Assembly (NCBI RefSeq): GCF_019635935.1
Contig: NZ_JAHBYN010000001.1
Span: 124,001-188,000, forward strand
DNA from: Parvibaculum sp.
GTDB lineage: Bacteria; Pseudomonadota; Alphaproteobacteria; Parvibaculales; Parvibaculaceae
Reading direction: 5' to 3'
Length of the DNA stretch: 64,000 nucleotides
The translations under genes and the position numbers were made by a program. Positions 36,534 through 46,054 of this stretch are shown here, in pieces. Below the pieces are notes generated by a model, which made no database searches, was not told the origin of the DNA, and saw only the letters and a list, made by a program, of their open reading frames with translations. How positions within the stretch are numbered: position 1 is the first letter of the stretch; every line of letters begins with the position of its first letter.

Positions 36534-38642
36534 ATGTCTCAGTTAGATCGCCGCGAGTTTCTCAAGCTGTTCACGGCGGGAGCCGGGTGTTTTGCGTTTG
36601 CCGCCAGCACCCTGCCCTTTGCGTCGCGGCGCGCCTGGGCCCAATCGGGCGCGGGTCATTATCATTTCCCGCAAGGGCTCGCGTCCGGCGACCCGCAGCC
36701 CGACGCCGTGATGTTGTGGACGCGGGTCGAGACCGTCGACCCGGCAGCCGCCGAAATGCGGAGCTGGATCGATCTCTTCGTACAGGTTGCGGAAGATGAG
36801 AACTTCGAACGGCTGGTCGCCGAACGTGCGGTGCGCGCCGAGCCGGCCGCCGACCATACGGTGCGCCTGTTTCTTCATGGATTGAAGCCCGACAGCATCT
36901 ACTACTACCGCTTCTTCGCCGGCAGCGATCGTTCGTCCGAACCGGGACGTACCCGGACGGCGCCAAGGCCCGGCACGAAGCGCGATGTGCGTTTCGCGGC
37001 GATTTCGTGCCAGAGCTACGAGCAAGGCTATTTCGGCGCATTGCGCCGTCTGGTCAACGACGACATCACCGCCGCACCCGGCGAACAGATCGACTTCGTG
37101 CTGCATCTCGGCGACTTCATCTACGAACGCACAGGCGACGTTCCCGAAGACATGACACCGGCGCGGCTGATCGGCGCGCTGCCGGATGGGTCGGAACCGT
37201 GGGAACCGGACGGCACAAGACCGTGGTGGCGCAAAGGCGGCCAAGCCGCCGTGACGCTCGCCGACTACCGTCATCTCTACAAGGCCTACCTGACCGACCC
37301 CGACCTGCAAGCGGCGCGGGCGCGGTTTCCGTTCATACAGACATGGGACGATCACGAATTCACCAATGACGGTTGGCAAAGTCACGACACCTATTTCGGC
37401 GACGGCGAACCCGCGCAGCGGCGCAAGCTCGCCGCCAACCGGGCATGGTTCGAGTTCATTCCCGCCGTGCTGACGCGCAGCGCATCGCCCAATGGCGTCA
37501 CCAACCGGGCGCATGATTTCCGGCCGGTGCGCGTGGAGGATGCGCCAATGGGCGCGCCCGACGAAAATTTTCTCTTTCAGGGCGACGACAATCTGAAGGC
37601 TTTGTCGAGCCTGACGATCTATCGCACGCTGAAATGGGGTGCGATGCTGGACCTCGTTGTGACCGACCTGCGCAGCTATCGCAGCCCGCCGGTGATGACG
37701 GCCGAAATCAAGAAGCTGACCGAGGGCGCGCCGGTGCCGCCGGTCAACCTTGTCAAGACGCTCGACGCCGGCAGGACCGCCAACGACGGTGCGCCGCCCG
37801 AAACCATTCGCTATGGCGACAAGGCGTTGCCCAATCCGCGTCGCGACGCACCGCCCGGCACACATATGGGCGCCGAACAACGGGAGTGGTTCAAGGCAAC
37901 CTTGTCGGCCTCGAAAGCGCAGTGGCGCGTCTGGGCCAATGGCGGACCGGCCCTGCAAATGCGCCTCGACTTCTCGCGCATTCCGTTCGCCGGGCTGCAG
38001 GACGGCTATGTCGGCACCGATGCCTGGAACGGATTTCCCGGCGAGCTAAAGGAATTGATGGGTTTCGTGCGCGACGAGGGCATCGGAAATCTCGTTTCGG
38101 TCGCCGGCGATTATCACGCCTTCGCCGCAGGACGCCTTCCCGTCGATCCCGATGCGGATGATATGAGGTTTGCCGCCGTCGAGTTCCTGACCACTGCCGT
38201 CAGCTCGAACGCGATGTTCACGATGGCCGAACGCGGAACGCGCAATAGCGGATTTTTTCACCGGGCGGTCGTTCTCGACCGCGACGGCGAGAAGTTCGCG
38301 AACTGGAACAACACGCTGGTCAACGGGCTGCGGGCGGGCATCCTCGTCAATTATTCGGACTCGGCCTATCTGCGCGACATGGTTGCCAACGAACGCGCCA
38401 GCCCCGGCCTCGACTACATGGACTCGGACGGGCACGGCTATTCGCTCGTGACCGTGACCGACGCGGCGGTGAAGGTAGAACAGGTCAATGTCGGCGAGGT
38501 GTCGCGCGACGCGGGCCCCGAAGGTGCGGACGTGCTTCGGCGCGCGCGCTTCGCCGTGAAGTCGTGGGGGCCGGGCGAGGAACCGGTCCTGGAAGGGCCG
38601 GAATTCGACGGGCCGCCGCCCTTTCCCTGGACCCTCGCCTGA
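36534..38642 (+). CDS. phoD: PhoD-family alkaline phosphatase, Tat-exported
   Basis: A 702-residue phosphodiesterase/phosphatase with a twin-arginine signal: DRREFLKLFTAGAGCFAFAAST, cleavage near RAWAQSG (residue 38). The PhoD domain shows FPQGLASGDPQPDAVMLWTRV, FAAISCQSYEQGYFG, HLGDFIYE, QTWDDHEFTNDG and VSVAGDYHAF, the metal-binding Asp/Asn/His residues of this calcium/iron enzyme class. It cleaves phosphoesters outside the cytoplasm to supply phosphate. The length is larger than Bacillus PhoD but normal for proteobacterial homologues. No Pho box is visible just upstream. GGGGG precedes the ATG. The tatABC genes are in this window too. Confidence 0.9.
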   Translation: MSQLDRREFLKLFTAGAGCFAFAASTLPFASRRAWAQSGAGHYHFPQGLASGDPQPDAVMLWTRVETVDPAAAEMRSWIDLFVQVAEDENFERLVAERAVRAEPAADHTVRLFLHGLKPDSIYYYRFFAGSDRSSEPGRTRTAPRPGTKRDVRFAAISCQSYEQGYFGALRRLVNDDITAAPGEQIDFVLHLGDFIYERTGDVPEDMTPARLIGALPDGSEPWEPDGTRPWWRKGGQAAVTLADYRHLYKAYLTDPDLQAARARFPFIQTWDDHEFTNDGWQSHDTYFGDGEPAQRRKLAANRAWFEFIPAVLTRSASPNGVTNRAHDFRPVRVEDAPMGAPDENFLFQGDDNLKALSSLTIYRTLKWGAMLDLVVTDLRSYRSPPVMTAEIKKLTEGAPVPPVNLVKTLDAGRTANDGAPPETIRYGDKALPNPRRDAPPGTHMGAEQREWFKATLSASKAQWRVWANGGPALQMRLDFSRIPFAGLQDGYVGTDAWNGFPGELKELMGFVRDEGIGNLVSVAGDYHAFAAGRLPVDPDADDMRFAAVEFLTTAVSSNAMFTMAERGTRNSGFFHRAVVLDRDGEKFANWNNTLVNGLRAGILVNYSDSAYLRDMVANERASPGLDYMDSDGHGYSLVTVTDAAVKVEQVNVGEVSRDAGPEGADVLRRARFAVKSWGPGEEPVLEGPEFDGPPPFPWTLA

Positions 38643-38716
38643 CGGCCCCACCGGTTTGACGCGAGGGCCCCAACCGCTAAGCTTCCGTCCCAAGAAAAGA
38701 CCGGGAGGGACAGGGC

Positions 38717-40144
38717 ATGGGTTTTTCCGAGTATGCGTCTTATGACGGTTTGGGGCTCGCCGATCTGGTGCGCCGGAAAGAGGTCAGTGCGACCGATCTG
38801 GCCGAGGAGGCCATCTCCCGCATCGAAAAGCACAATCCGGCGCTGAATGCGGTCGTCACTAAAATCTACGACCGCGGACGCGAAGCGGCCAAGAAGCCGG
38901 CCAGCGGTCCTTTCGAGGGCGTACCCTTCCTGCTGAAGGATATTCTGGGCGACCTCGAAGGCGTGCCGACGCAAAACGGCTCGCGTTTCCTGAGCGGCAT
39001 TCCGGCGCCGCATGACGGGACACTGACCGCGCGTTTCAAACAATCCGGCGTCGTCATCCTCGGCAAGACCAATGTGCCCGAATGCGGACTGTTGCCGACG
39101 ACGGAATCGGCGCTTTACGGCCCGGCGCGCAATCCCTGGAACACCGACTATTCTACGGGCGGCTCTTCCGGCGGCTCGGCCGCATCGGTCGCGGCCGGCA
39201 TCGTGCCGATTGCCCATGCCAATGACGGCGGCGGCTCGATCCGCATTCCGGCGGCCTGTTGCGGCCTTGTCGGGCTGAAACCGACGCGGGCGCGCAATCC
39301 GCTCGGTCCCGACATGGGCGACATCATGGGCGGGCTGATCCACGAGCACATCGTATCGCGCAGTGTGCGCGACACCGCGACGATGCTCGACTGCACCTCA
39401 GGCCCCGAACTCGGCGATCCTTATTTCGCACCGCCCAACGAACGCCCCTTCGCCGAGGAAGTCGGCCGCAAGACGGGCAAGCTGCGCATCGCCTATTCGG
39501 TGACCGATACGGCCGGAAAGAAAGTGCATCCCGAATGCGTCAAGGGCATTGAGGAAACGGCAAAGCTGCTGCGCGATCTCGGCCATGAGGTCGAGGAAGC
39601 GGCGCCGCCGCTGACCAATGAACTTCTCTCGCAATCCTTCATGGCGCTGTGGGCCGCGGGACTTGCGCTGCAGATCGACGGCTTTTCGATGTTGATCGGC
39701 AAGCAGCCCAACGACAACGAGATCGAGGGATTGACCTGGGGGCTCTATCAGGCCGGCAAGCAGGTAACGGCCGTCCAGTATCAGATGGCGATTGCGCAGT
39801 TGCAGGGCATGTCGCGCGCCATCGCGCATTTCATGGAACGCTACGATGCGTGGATGACGCCGACGCTCGGTGCGCCGCCGCTGAAGATCGGCACCATCGA
39901 CATTCACGAACGCGACCCGGTGAAGGCTTTCGCGCCGATCATCGACTATGTGCCCTTTACCGCCATCGAAAATGCGACAGGCCAGCCGGCGATCTCGCTG
40001 CCGCTGCACTGGACAGCGGACGGTCTGCCGGTCGGCATCATGTTCGCCGGACGCTTCGGCGACGAGGCCGGCCTGATCCGTCTCGCCGCGCAACTGGAAG
40101 AAGCACGACCCTGGAAGGACAAGCATCCGAAAATCTGGAACTGA
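38717..40144 (+). CDS. Amidase signature family protein (copy 1)
   Basis: A 475-residue amidase of the GatA/fatty-acid-amide-hydrolase fold. The Ser-cisSer-Lys triad is visible: Lys in [10 protein letters not shown] (near residue 76), the Gly/Ser motif [15 protein letters not shown] (near 152-166) and Ser in [21 protein letters not shown]. It hydrolyses a carboxamide; the substrate is not readable. GGGAGGGACAGGGC lies before the ATG. A closely similar paralogue follows after 22 bp, so the two are a tandem duplication and one operon. Confidence 0.92.
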   Translation: MGFSEYASYDGLGLADLVRRKEVSATDLAEEAISRIEKHNPALNAVVTKIYDRGREAAKKPASGPFEGVPFLLKDILGDLEGVPTQNGSRFLSGIPAPHDGTLTARFKQSGVVILGKTNVPECGLLPTTESALYGPARNPWNTDYSTGGSSGGSAASVAAGIVPIAHANDGGGSIRIPAACCGLVGLKPTRARNPLGPDMGDIMGGLIHEHIVSRSVRDTATMLDCTSGPELGDPYFAPPNERPFAEEVGRKTGKLRIAYSVTDTAGKKVHPECVKGIEETAKLLRDLGHEVEEAAPPLTNELLSQSFMALWAAGLALQIDGFSMLIGKQPNDNEIEGLTWGLYQAGKQVTAVQYQMAIAQLQGMSRAIAHFMERYDAWMTPTLGAPPLKIGTIDIHERDPVKAFAPIIDYVPFTAIENATGQPAISLPLHWTADGLPVGIMFAGRFGDEAGLIRLAAQLEEARPWKDKHPKIWN

Positions 40145-40166
40145 TTTGCGGCAAGGGAGAGAGACA

Positions 40167-41594
40167 ATGGGATTTGCCGAATATGCGGATTATGACGGGC
40201 TGGGCCTTGCGGAGCTTGTGACCAAGGGCAAGGTGACGCCACTCGAATTGATCGATGCCGCCATCGAGCGTGCCGAGCGCCACAACCCGACACTCAACGC
40301 CATCGTGTTCGAGGCCTATGACGAGGCCCGCGATGTCGCAAAGGGAAAACTGCCCGACGGACCGTTCAAGGGCGTGCCCTTCCTGATCAAGGATCTCGGA
40401 TCGCCGGTGAAAGGCTGGCGGCGTTCGAGCGGCAGCCGCTTCGTCGCCAATGTCGTCGATGACCATGACAGCACGCTGGTGACGCGTTTCCGCGCCGCCG
40501 GCACCGTGCTGTTCGGCAAGACCAACACCCCCGAATACGGCATCACCGGCACCACGGAATCGCGCCTGCTCGGGCCCTGCCGCAACCCCTGGGACCCGAA
40601 CCGCATTTCGGGCGGCTCATCGGGCGGCGCGGCGTCGGCCGTCGGCGCCGGCATCCTTCCGCTTGCACATGCCTCGGACGGGCTCGGCTCGATCCGCATT
40701 CCGGCCGCCTGTTGCGGCCTTGTCGGGATGAAGATCACGCGCGACCGCAACCCGCAAGGCCCGGAAGACTATGACCGCGCCATCGGCTTCAGCGTCGATC
40801 ATGTGGTGAGCCGGACCGTGCGCGACAGCGCCGCGATGCTCGACGCGACGGGCTATCCCGAGCCCGCCTCGCCCTACGCGCCGCCGCCGAAGGCGCGCCC
40901 CTATATGGAGGAGATCACCAAAAGCCCCGGCAAGCTGAAAATCGCCTGGTCGGGCGAGACGCCGAACGGCAAGCCGATCCACCCGGAAATTCAGGCGGCG
41001 CTGGAGCGCACGGCCGACGCGCTGGCGAAGCTCGGCCATGACGTCCGCCCGCGCGGGCTGGGCATCGACTACCGCCAGCTTTACCGCGCGCAAGGCGCCG
41101 TATCCGGATCGAACTTCGCCGCCGGCATGATGCGACGGATCGAAAAAATGGGCCGTGAACCGGAAGAGCATGAGCTCGAACCGCTGACCTGGGCCGGCTT
41201 CCGCAACGGGCAGAAACTCTCAGGTGCGCAGGCCATGTGGGGCTGGCAGCAGCTTCGGCTGATGAACCGGCAGATCCTCGGCGTCTTCGAGGAAGTCGAC
41301 GTTTATCTCTGTCCGGTGCTTGGCCAGTTGCAGCCCGAGATCGGCCATCTCGGACCCGATCAGGAGGCACGCGAACTCAACAAGCGGCAGGGCCAGGTTT
41401 TCCCCTTCACCCCGCCTTTCAACTTCACCGGCCAGCCTTCGCTGTCGCTGCCGCTCTGGGAATCCGAAAACGGCCTGCCCATCGGCATGATGTTCACCGG
41501 CCGCTACGCCGACGAGGCGACCCTCTTCCGCCTCGCCGCGCAACTGGAGAAAGAACTCCCTTGGACGAACCGCAAACCGAAGGTATGGAACTGA
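40167..41594 (+). CDS. Amidase signature family protein (copy 2)
   Basis: A 475-residue paralogue of the preceding amidase, similar along its whole length (FAEYADYDGLGLAELVTKGKV against [21 protein letters not shown]). The catalytic elements are Lys in PFLIKDLGSP, SGGSSGGAASAVGAG and [20 protein letters not shown]. The upstream in-frame ATG at 40146 is rejected because ATG 40167 has GGGAGAG in front and aligns with copy 1. The middle region (about 270-400) diverges most between the copies, which suggests different substrate range. Confidence 0.92.
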   Translation: MGFAEYADYDGLGLAELVTKGKVTPLELIDAAIERAERHNPTLNAIVFEAYDEARDVAKGKLPDGPFKGVPFLIKDLGSPVKGWRRSSGSRFVANVVDDHDSTLVTRFRAAGTVLFGKTNTPEYGITGTTESRLLGPCRNPWDPNRISGGSSGGAASAVGAGILPLAHASDGLGSIRIPAACCGLVGMKITRDRNPQGPEDYDRAIGFSVDHVVSRTVRDSAAMLDATGYPEPASPYAPPPKARPYMEEITKSPGKLKIAWSGETPNGKPIHPEIQAALERTADALAKLGHDVRPRGLGIDYRQLYRAQGAVSGSNFAAGMMRRIEKMGREPEEHELEPLTWAGFRNGQKLSGAQAMWGWQQLRLMNRQILGVFEEVDVYLCPVLGQLQPEIGHLGPDQEARELNKRQGQVFPFTPPFNFTGQPSLSLPLWESENGLPIGMMFTGRYADEATLFRLAAQLEKELPWTNRKPKVWN

Positions 41595-41621
41595 CGCGGC
41601 CGGGGTGCTATCTCCTGCCCC

Positions 41622-43031
41622 ATGAGCGATAGCGTCAAACCCGTCCACGTGATCGGCGCCGGCATGGCCGGTTCCGAGGCCGCATGGCAGCTCGTCTCGG
41701 CGGGCGTTCCCGTGGTGCTGCACGAGATGCGGCCCCACGTGAAGACAGATGCCCACCACACGGACGGCTTCGCCGAGCTTGTCTGCTCCAACTCCTTCCG
41801 CTCCGACGACCACGAATTGAACGCCGTCGGATTGCTGCATGAGGAGATGCGGCGCGCTGGATCGCTGCTGATGGAAGCCGCCATCGTGGCGCGCGTGCCT
41901 GCGGGCGGCGCGCTCGCCGTCGATCGCGACATATTCTCGGACTATGTGACGGACAAGCTGACGGCGCATCCGCTGGTGACCGTCGAGCGCGGCGAGATCG
42001 ACGGGTTGCCGCCAGTCGATTGGGACAGCGTGATCGTCGCCACGGGGCCGCTGACTTCGGACGCGCTCGGCAAGGCCATCGCCGAACTGACCGGCGCGGA
42101 CGAGCTTGCCTTCTTCGACGCCATCGCACCGATCGTCCACCGCGACTCGATCGACATGTCGGTTTGCTGGTACCAGTCGCGCTACGACAAGGAAAGCGCC
42201 GGCGTGACCGGCGAAGGCGGCGCGGGCAAGGACTACATCAACTGCCCGCTGACGCGCGAACAATACACCGCTTTCGTCGATGCGCTGCTGACGGGCGGCA
42301 AAACCGAATTCAAGGAATGGGAAAAGACGACGCCCTATTTCGATGGGTGCCTGCCGATCGAGGTGATGGCGGAGCGCGGGCCCGAAACGTTGCGCTTCGG
42401 ACCGATGAAACCGGTCGGGCTGACCAATCCGCACAAGCCGGACGAAAAGCCCTACGCCGTCATCCAGCTCCGCCAGGACAACAAGCTCGGCACGCTCTAC
42501 AACATGGTCGGCTTCCAGACCAAGCTGAAGCATGGCGAGCAGACACGCATCTTCCGCACGATACCCGGACTTGAAGGCGCCGAATTCGCCCGGCTGGGCG
42601 GCCTGCACCGCAACACATTCCTCAACAGCCCGAAGCTGCTCGACGCCACGATGCGGCTGGCGAAGGAGCCGCGTCTGCGTTTTGCCGGACAGATCACCGG
42701 CGTCGAAGGTTATGTCGAAAGCGGCGCGATGGGCATTCTCGCCGGCCGTTTCGCCGCCACCGAACGTCTCGGCGGCATGGTCAGCCCGCCGCCGCGCACG
42801 ACGGCGCTGGGCGCCTTGCTGGCGCATATCACCGGTGATGCCGATGCGGCGACCTTCCAGCCGATGAACATCAATTTCGGTCTCTTTCCGCCGCCTGAAG
42901 TGCCGCTCGACGAAAACGGCAAGCGCCCGCGCGGCAAGGCCAAGGCGCCGGCGCGCAAACGCGCCTATACCTCGCGTGCGCTGCACGATCTTGAGGGCTG
43001 GCTCAAACCGAAGGCACAAGCGGCCGAATAG
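41622..43031 (+). CDS. trmFO: Folate/FAD-dependent tRNA (uracil-54-C5) methyltransferase
   Basis: A 469-residue TrmFO, which makes ribothymidine at position 54 of tRNA with methylene-tetrahydrofolate. The FAD motif [15 protein letters not shown] is at residues 8-22; [29 protein letters not shown] and [14 protein letters not shown] follow the family pattern, as does [13 protein letters not shown] near the end. The C-terminus carries an extra basic stretch ([19 protein letters not shown]). It is 27 bp after the amidase pair, with no good ribosome-binding site, and its stop abuts the convergent NDUFAF6-like gene. Confidence 0.96.
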   Translation: MSDSVKPVHVIGAGMAGSEAAWQLVSAGVPVVLHEMRPHVKTDAHHTDGFAELVCSNSFRSDDHELNAVGLLHEEMRRAGSLLMEAAIVARVPAGGALAVDRDIFSDYVTDKLTAHPLVTVERGEIDGLPPVDWDSVIVATGPLTSDALGKAIAELTGADELAFFDAIAPIVHRDSIDMSVCWYQSRYDKESAGVTGEGGAGKDYINCPLTREQYTAFVDALLTGGKTEFKEWEKTTPYFDGCLPIEVMAERGPETLRFGPMKPVGLTNPHKPDEKPYAVIQLRQDNKLGTLYNMVGFQTKLKHGEQTRIFRTIPGLEGAEFARLGGLHRNTFLNSPKLLDATMRLAKEPRLRFAGQITGVEGYVESGAMGILAGRFAATERLGGMVSPPPRTTALGALLAHITGDADAATFQPMNINFGLFPPPEVPLDENGKRPRGKAKAPARKRAYTSRALHDLEGWLKPKAQAAE

Positions 43032-43859
43032 TCAGACGCGTCCGGTAATTTTCGCGCGCAGCAGCCGCAACTGACGCCGGAACGCGGGTACGTCACTCGA
43101 CCGATGAAACGGATCGAAGCCCGGCGCCGTCATCAAATCGAGATAACGCTCGCACAGAACCACAGACAGAAGCGCCGGCAATGCGGCGCGCGGCAGCGGC
43201 TCGCGCCGGGCATTGGCGAGCAATGTCCGCGCCCGGTCCGCGACATCGCACATGACGCCGCGCAGGCCCTCCGTCATCCGCCCCGTCAGAACCGTATGCG
43301 GATCGACGTCGTGAAAACGCAACAGGTTGGCCGGCATGAAGAGCCGTCCTTGCGAGGCGTGAAGCGGCAAGGCACGGAGCAGCCCGGTGAGCGCATAGGC
43401 GATGCCGGCGTTGCGAACGGCGCTTTCGGGCACTGACACGCCGAGCGCCCCGGCGGCCAGACGCATGATCGCCGCCGAAGTTGCGTCGGCATAGGATTCG
43501 AGCGCCGGAAGATCGGCAAAGGGTTCTTCCGACAGATCGCGCTCCCGCGCGTCGATCAACGCCAGAAGTCCATCACGTGAAATATCCGTCGCAGCCAGCG
43601 CTTCGGCAACCGCATGACCGCGCGTCTCGCCCCGGTCGAGGCCCTCGACGGTTTCGCGCCACCATTGCAGCCTAATCTGCCCCATCATCGGTTCGCTGAC
43701 CGCTTCGGGAATGCGCGCGATCTCGATGTTGAACGCATAAAGCGCGAGCAGCGCGTCGCGCGCCGGCGCAGGCGCCAGCAACACCGTCAGAAAACGGTCA
43801 TGGTCGTGCCGCCGGACGTCTTCGAAACAGGCTGCGAATGCCGTTTCCGTCTGCGTCAT
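43032..43859 (-). CDS. Squalene/phytoene synthase-fold protein, NDUFAF6-like (probably non-enzymatic)
   Basis: A 275-residue protein of the squalene/phytoene synthase fold. The normal first aspartate-rich motif (DDxxD) is replaced by EIARIPEAV after LLALYAFNI, and the second motif is reduced to PANLLRFHDVD, so prenyl-transferase activity is unlikely. LLRALPLHASQGRLFMPANLL and IRLQWWRETVEGL match the NDUFAF6 group, a mitochondrial complex I assembly factor of alphaproteobacterial descent. Its neighbours include the Mth938/NDUFAF3-type gene. A role in complex I assembly is inference from homology. Confidence 0.82.
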   Translation of the reverse strand: MTQTETAFAACFEDVRRHDHDRFLTVLLAPAPARDALLALYAFNIEIARIPEAVSEPMMGQIRLQWWRETVEGLDRGETRGHAVAEALAATDISRDGLLALIDARERDLSEEPFADLPALESYADATSAAIMRLAAGALGVSVPESAVRNAGIAYALTGLLRALPLHASQGRLFMPANLLRFHDVDPHTVLTGRMTEGLRGVMCDVADRARTLLANARREPLPRAALPALLSVVLCERYLDLMTAPGFDPFHRSSDVPAFRRQLRLLRAKITGRV

Positions 43860-43870
43860 GCCTCATCCTC

Positions 43871-43903
43871 AAAGAAAACGGGGCCGCCATTGTGGCAGCC
43901 CCG
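43871..43903 (-). terminator. Rho-independent terminator of the PuuD-like gene
   Basis: On the - strand the stem CGGGGC...GCCCCG (43879-43884 with 43898-43903), extended by three more pairs past one mismatch, is followed by TTTTCTTT (43878-43871). It lies 26 bp after the stop of the membrane protein gene. Confidence 0.75.
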
Positions 43904-43928
43904 TCCTTGTTCGTCTGTACCTGCCCGA

Positions 43929-44534
43929 TCAGTATATGTTCTGCGCCGAAACCATCGCGAAAAGCATCGGGATCGAGAGCACCGTATTGGTGCGCGAGAA
44001 GAGCATCGCGGTGCGCGCCGCCGCCGGCTTCGCCTCGGCCGGACCGTCGACGATCCCGAGCGCGATCTTCTGGTTCGGCCAGATCACGAACCAGACGTTG
44101 AACCACATGATCGTGCCGAGCCACATGCCGATGCCGATGGCAATATTCTTCGGCACCATGAACCCGGACATCGCGCCAAGCGTGTAGGCGTCGAGCAGAT
44201 AGCCGTTCATATGGGCGACGATGATGCCGGTGACGATGGTCGCCATCGCGCCCCAGCGGAACCAGAACAGCGCTTCTGGCGCGATCACTTTGCTGACGGC
44301 CGGCTTCTGATCGTCGGGGATCTTCGGCATGGACGGGATTTGCACGAAATTGAAATACCAGAGCAGGCCGATCCACATCACGCCGCTGATCACATGCAGC
44401 CAGCGGAAGAAAAACGCCCAGAAGGCGTAATCGCCGAGCGACCCGCCACCGTTGAGATAGAGCAGCACCAGGATCGCCGCCAGCACGAAGCCGGCGATCA
44501 CCGTGTTGCGGAGCGATGTGAGAATGGCAGCCAT
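43929..44534 (-). CDS. Urate hydroxylase PuuD-like membrane protein, membrane domain only
   Basis: A 201-residue integral membrane protein with about five hydrophobic helices (residues 12-27, 38-60, 88-110, 130-153, 183-199). FFRWLHVISGVMWIGLLWYFNFVQIP is the signature of the PuuD membrane domain. Full-length PuuD enzymes carry a C-terminal cytochrome c domain; none is present and no CxxCH occurs, so this is a truncated or ancestral form. No purine genes are nearby. A TTGACA (44662-44667, - strand) may be its -35 element. Confidence 0.75.
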   Translation of the reverse strand: MAAILTSLRNTVIAGFVLAAILVLLYLNGGGSLGDYAFWAFFFRWLHVISGVMWIGLLWYFNFVQIPSMPKIPDDQKPAVSKVIAPEALFWFRWGAMATIVTGIIVAHMNGYLLDAYTLGAMSGFMVPKNIAIGIGMWLGTIMWFNVWFVIWPNQKIALGIVDGPAEAKPAAARTAMLFSRTNTVLSIPMLFAMVSAQNIY

Positions 44535-44692
44535 GATGGTCCTCCCCGTCTGATTGCCCGGCGCCGCCTCCGGCCTCTGCCTCGTGGAAGGCGTCCGGAT
44601 CGGATGCCGAAACCGGCTCGACTCAATGTCGCGATACTGGCATGAAAACTAGGAGTTTCCGTGTCAAAAGCCAAGCCCGCGAGAAACCACAA

Positions 44693-45082
44693 TCAGGCTA
44701 CGGCGATCAGCGCAGCGGCAACGCGGCGATTTTCGGCAAGCATCATGTTGTAGGTCCGGCAGGCCGCCGCGGTCGCCATCAGATCCGGGAAAAGCCCCTG
44801 CGATTCGAGATGCTTTTGCACCTGAGCCGGCAATCGCGCAAAGGCTTCGCCGGAACCGACAAGCAGAAAGTCGAATGTGCCGGCGGCATCTGTCAGAACG
44901 GCAAGAGATGCCACCGTGACATCGCCGATCGCGGCAACGGACCAGGGATGCAGGCCTTGCGGCGTGACGATAATCGAACCTTCGAAACGTTGTCCTTCGA
45001 GGCGAAAGCCGCCGTCTCCATAGGCATCGACCGGCGGTTGTCCCGAAAAGCGTGGCTTCATGCCCGATGGGCCACCGCTCAC
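44693..45082 (-). CDS. Mth938-like (NDUFAF3-type) protein
   Basis: A 129-residue protein of the Mth938/DUF498 fold, whose mitochondrial member NDUFAF3 is a complex I assembly factor. Conserved features: GGFRLEGQRFEGSIIVTPQGLHPWSV, FLLVGSGE, and CRTYNMMLAENRRVAAALIAV. The start overlaps the secF stop by 4 bp, so it is translated with secDF; this linkage is a known conserved pattern in alphaproteobacteria. The bacterial function is not established, membrane protein or complex I assembly being the working idea. Confidence 0.86.
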   Translation of the reverse strand: MSGGPSGMKPRFSGQPPVDAYGDGGFRLEGQRFEGSIIVTPQGLHPWSVAAIGDVTVASLAVLTDAAGTFDFLLVGSGEAFARLPAQVQKHLESQGLFPDLMATAAACRTYNMMLAENRRVAAALIAVA

Positions 45083-46032
45083 GCCTTTGCCCCGGACTTT
45101 CCCTCCGCCGTCTTGCCGGTCGTGTTGCCCGACCAGTCGCGCGACACGCCGACCGCCAGAATGACCGGAGCGGCGATGAAGATCGACGAGTAGGTGCCAA
45201 CCAGGATGCCGAAAATCATCGCGAAGGTGAAGCCGCGCAACACCTCGCCGCCGAAGACAAAAAGAGCCAGCAGCGCAAGCAATGTCGTGCCCGAGGTGAT
45301 GACCGTGCGCGACAAGGTCTGATTGATCGACAGGTCGACCAGCTCGGCAAGATCCATCTTCTTGTATTTGCGCAAGTTCTCCCGGACACGATCATAAACG
45401 ATGACAGTGTCGTTCATCGAATAGCCGACAATGGTCAGGATGGCGGCAATCATCTGCAGATTGAATTCGATCTGCAGGATGCAAAGAATTCCAATGGTCG
45501 CAAATACGTCGTGAACCAGCGAGACGATCGCGCCGAGACTGAACTGCCACTCGAAGCGGAACCAGATGTAGATAAGCATCAGCGCCATCGCGAGCACGAC
45601 GGCGATGATGCCGCTGCGGACGAGCTCGCCGCTGACCTGCGGACCCACCACTTCGACGCGCCGGTATTCGACCACCACATCGTCGAGTGCCGCGCGCACG
45701 GCATTGACGACTTCCTGCGACGCCGCCTCCCCGCCTTCGGCTGGCGACGGTATGCGGATCAAGACGTCGTCGGCCTGACCGAACTCCTGAATCTGGACCT
45801 CACCAAGTCCAAGGCCGCCCATCGTCGCGCGCAACTGCGTGAGATCCGCCGGCCCGTCGGTGGCGATCTCGATCATGATGCCGCCCTTGAAGTCGATGCC
45901 GAAATTGAGACCCCGCGCGAAGAAAAGCGCCACCGACGCCGCAATGACCAACAGTGAAAACGCCACCGCGATCTGACGGAATTTTACGAACGGTATATGC
46001 GTGTCGTCCGAAATCAGCTTGAGATGTCGCAT
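45079..46032 (-). CDS. secF: Protein translocase subunit SecF
   Basis: A 317-residue SecF, the smaller RND-type partner of SecD that uses proton motive force to pull proteins out of the Sec channel. Six membrane helices are visible (first at about 21-41), with the periplasmic P1 region in between and the conserved DFKGG near residue 52; VGYSMNDTVIVYDRVREN (about 205) and TSGTTLLALLALFVFGG are family-typical. It begins 22 bp after secD and overlaps the Mth938 gene by 4 bp. Confidence 0.96.
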   Translation of the reverse strand: MRHLKLISDDTHIPFVKFRQIAVAFSLLVIAASVALFFARGLNFGIDFKGGIMIEIATDGPADLTQLRATMGGLGLGEVQIQEFGQADDVLIRIPSPAEGGEAASQEVVNAVRAALDDVVVEYRRVEVVGPQVSGELVRSGIIAVVLAMALMLIYIWFRFEWQFSLGAIVSLVHDVFATIGILCILQIEFNLQMIAAILTIVGYSMNDTVIVYDRVRENLRKYKKMDLAELVDLSINQTLSRTVITSGTTLLALLALFVFGGEVLRGFTFAMIFGILVGTYSSIFIAAPVILAVGVSRDWSGNTTGKTAEGKSGAKA

Positions 46033-46054
46033 GTTTCTGGCTCCGTCCCGGCGG

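Noticed and set aside
41220-43019. 599-codon open frame on - strand opposite trmFO
   Set aside because: Antisense shadow of trmFO and the end of the second amidase.
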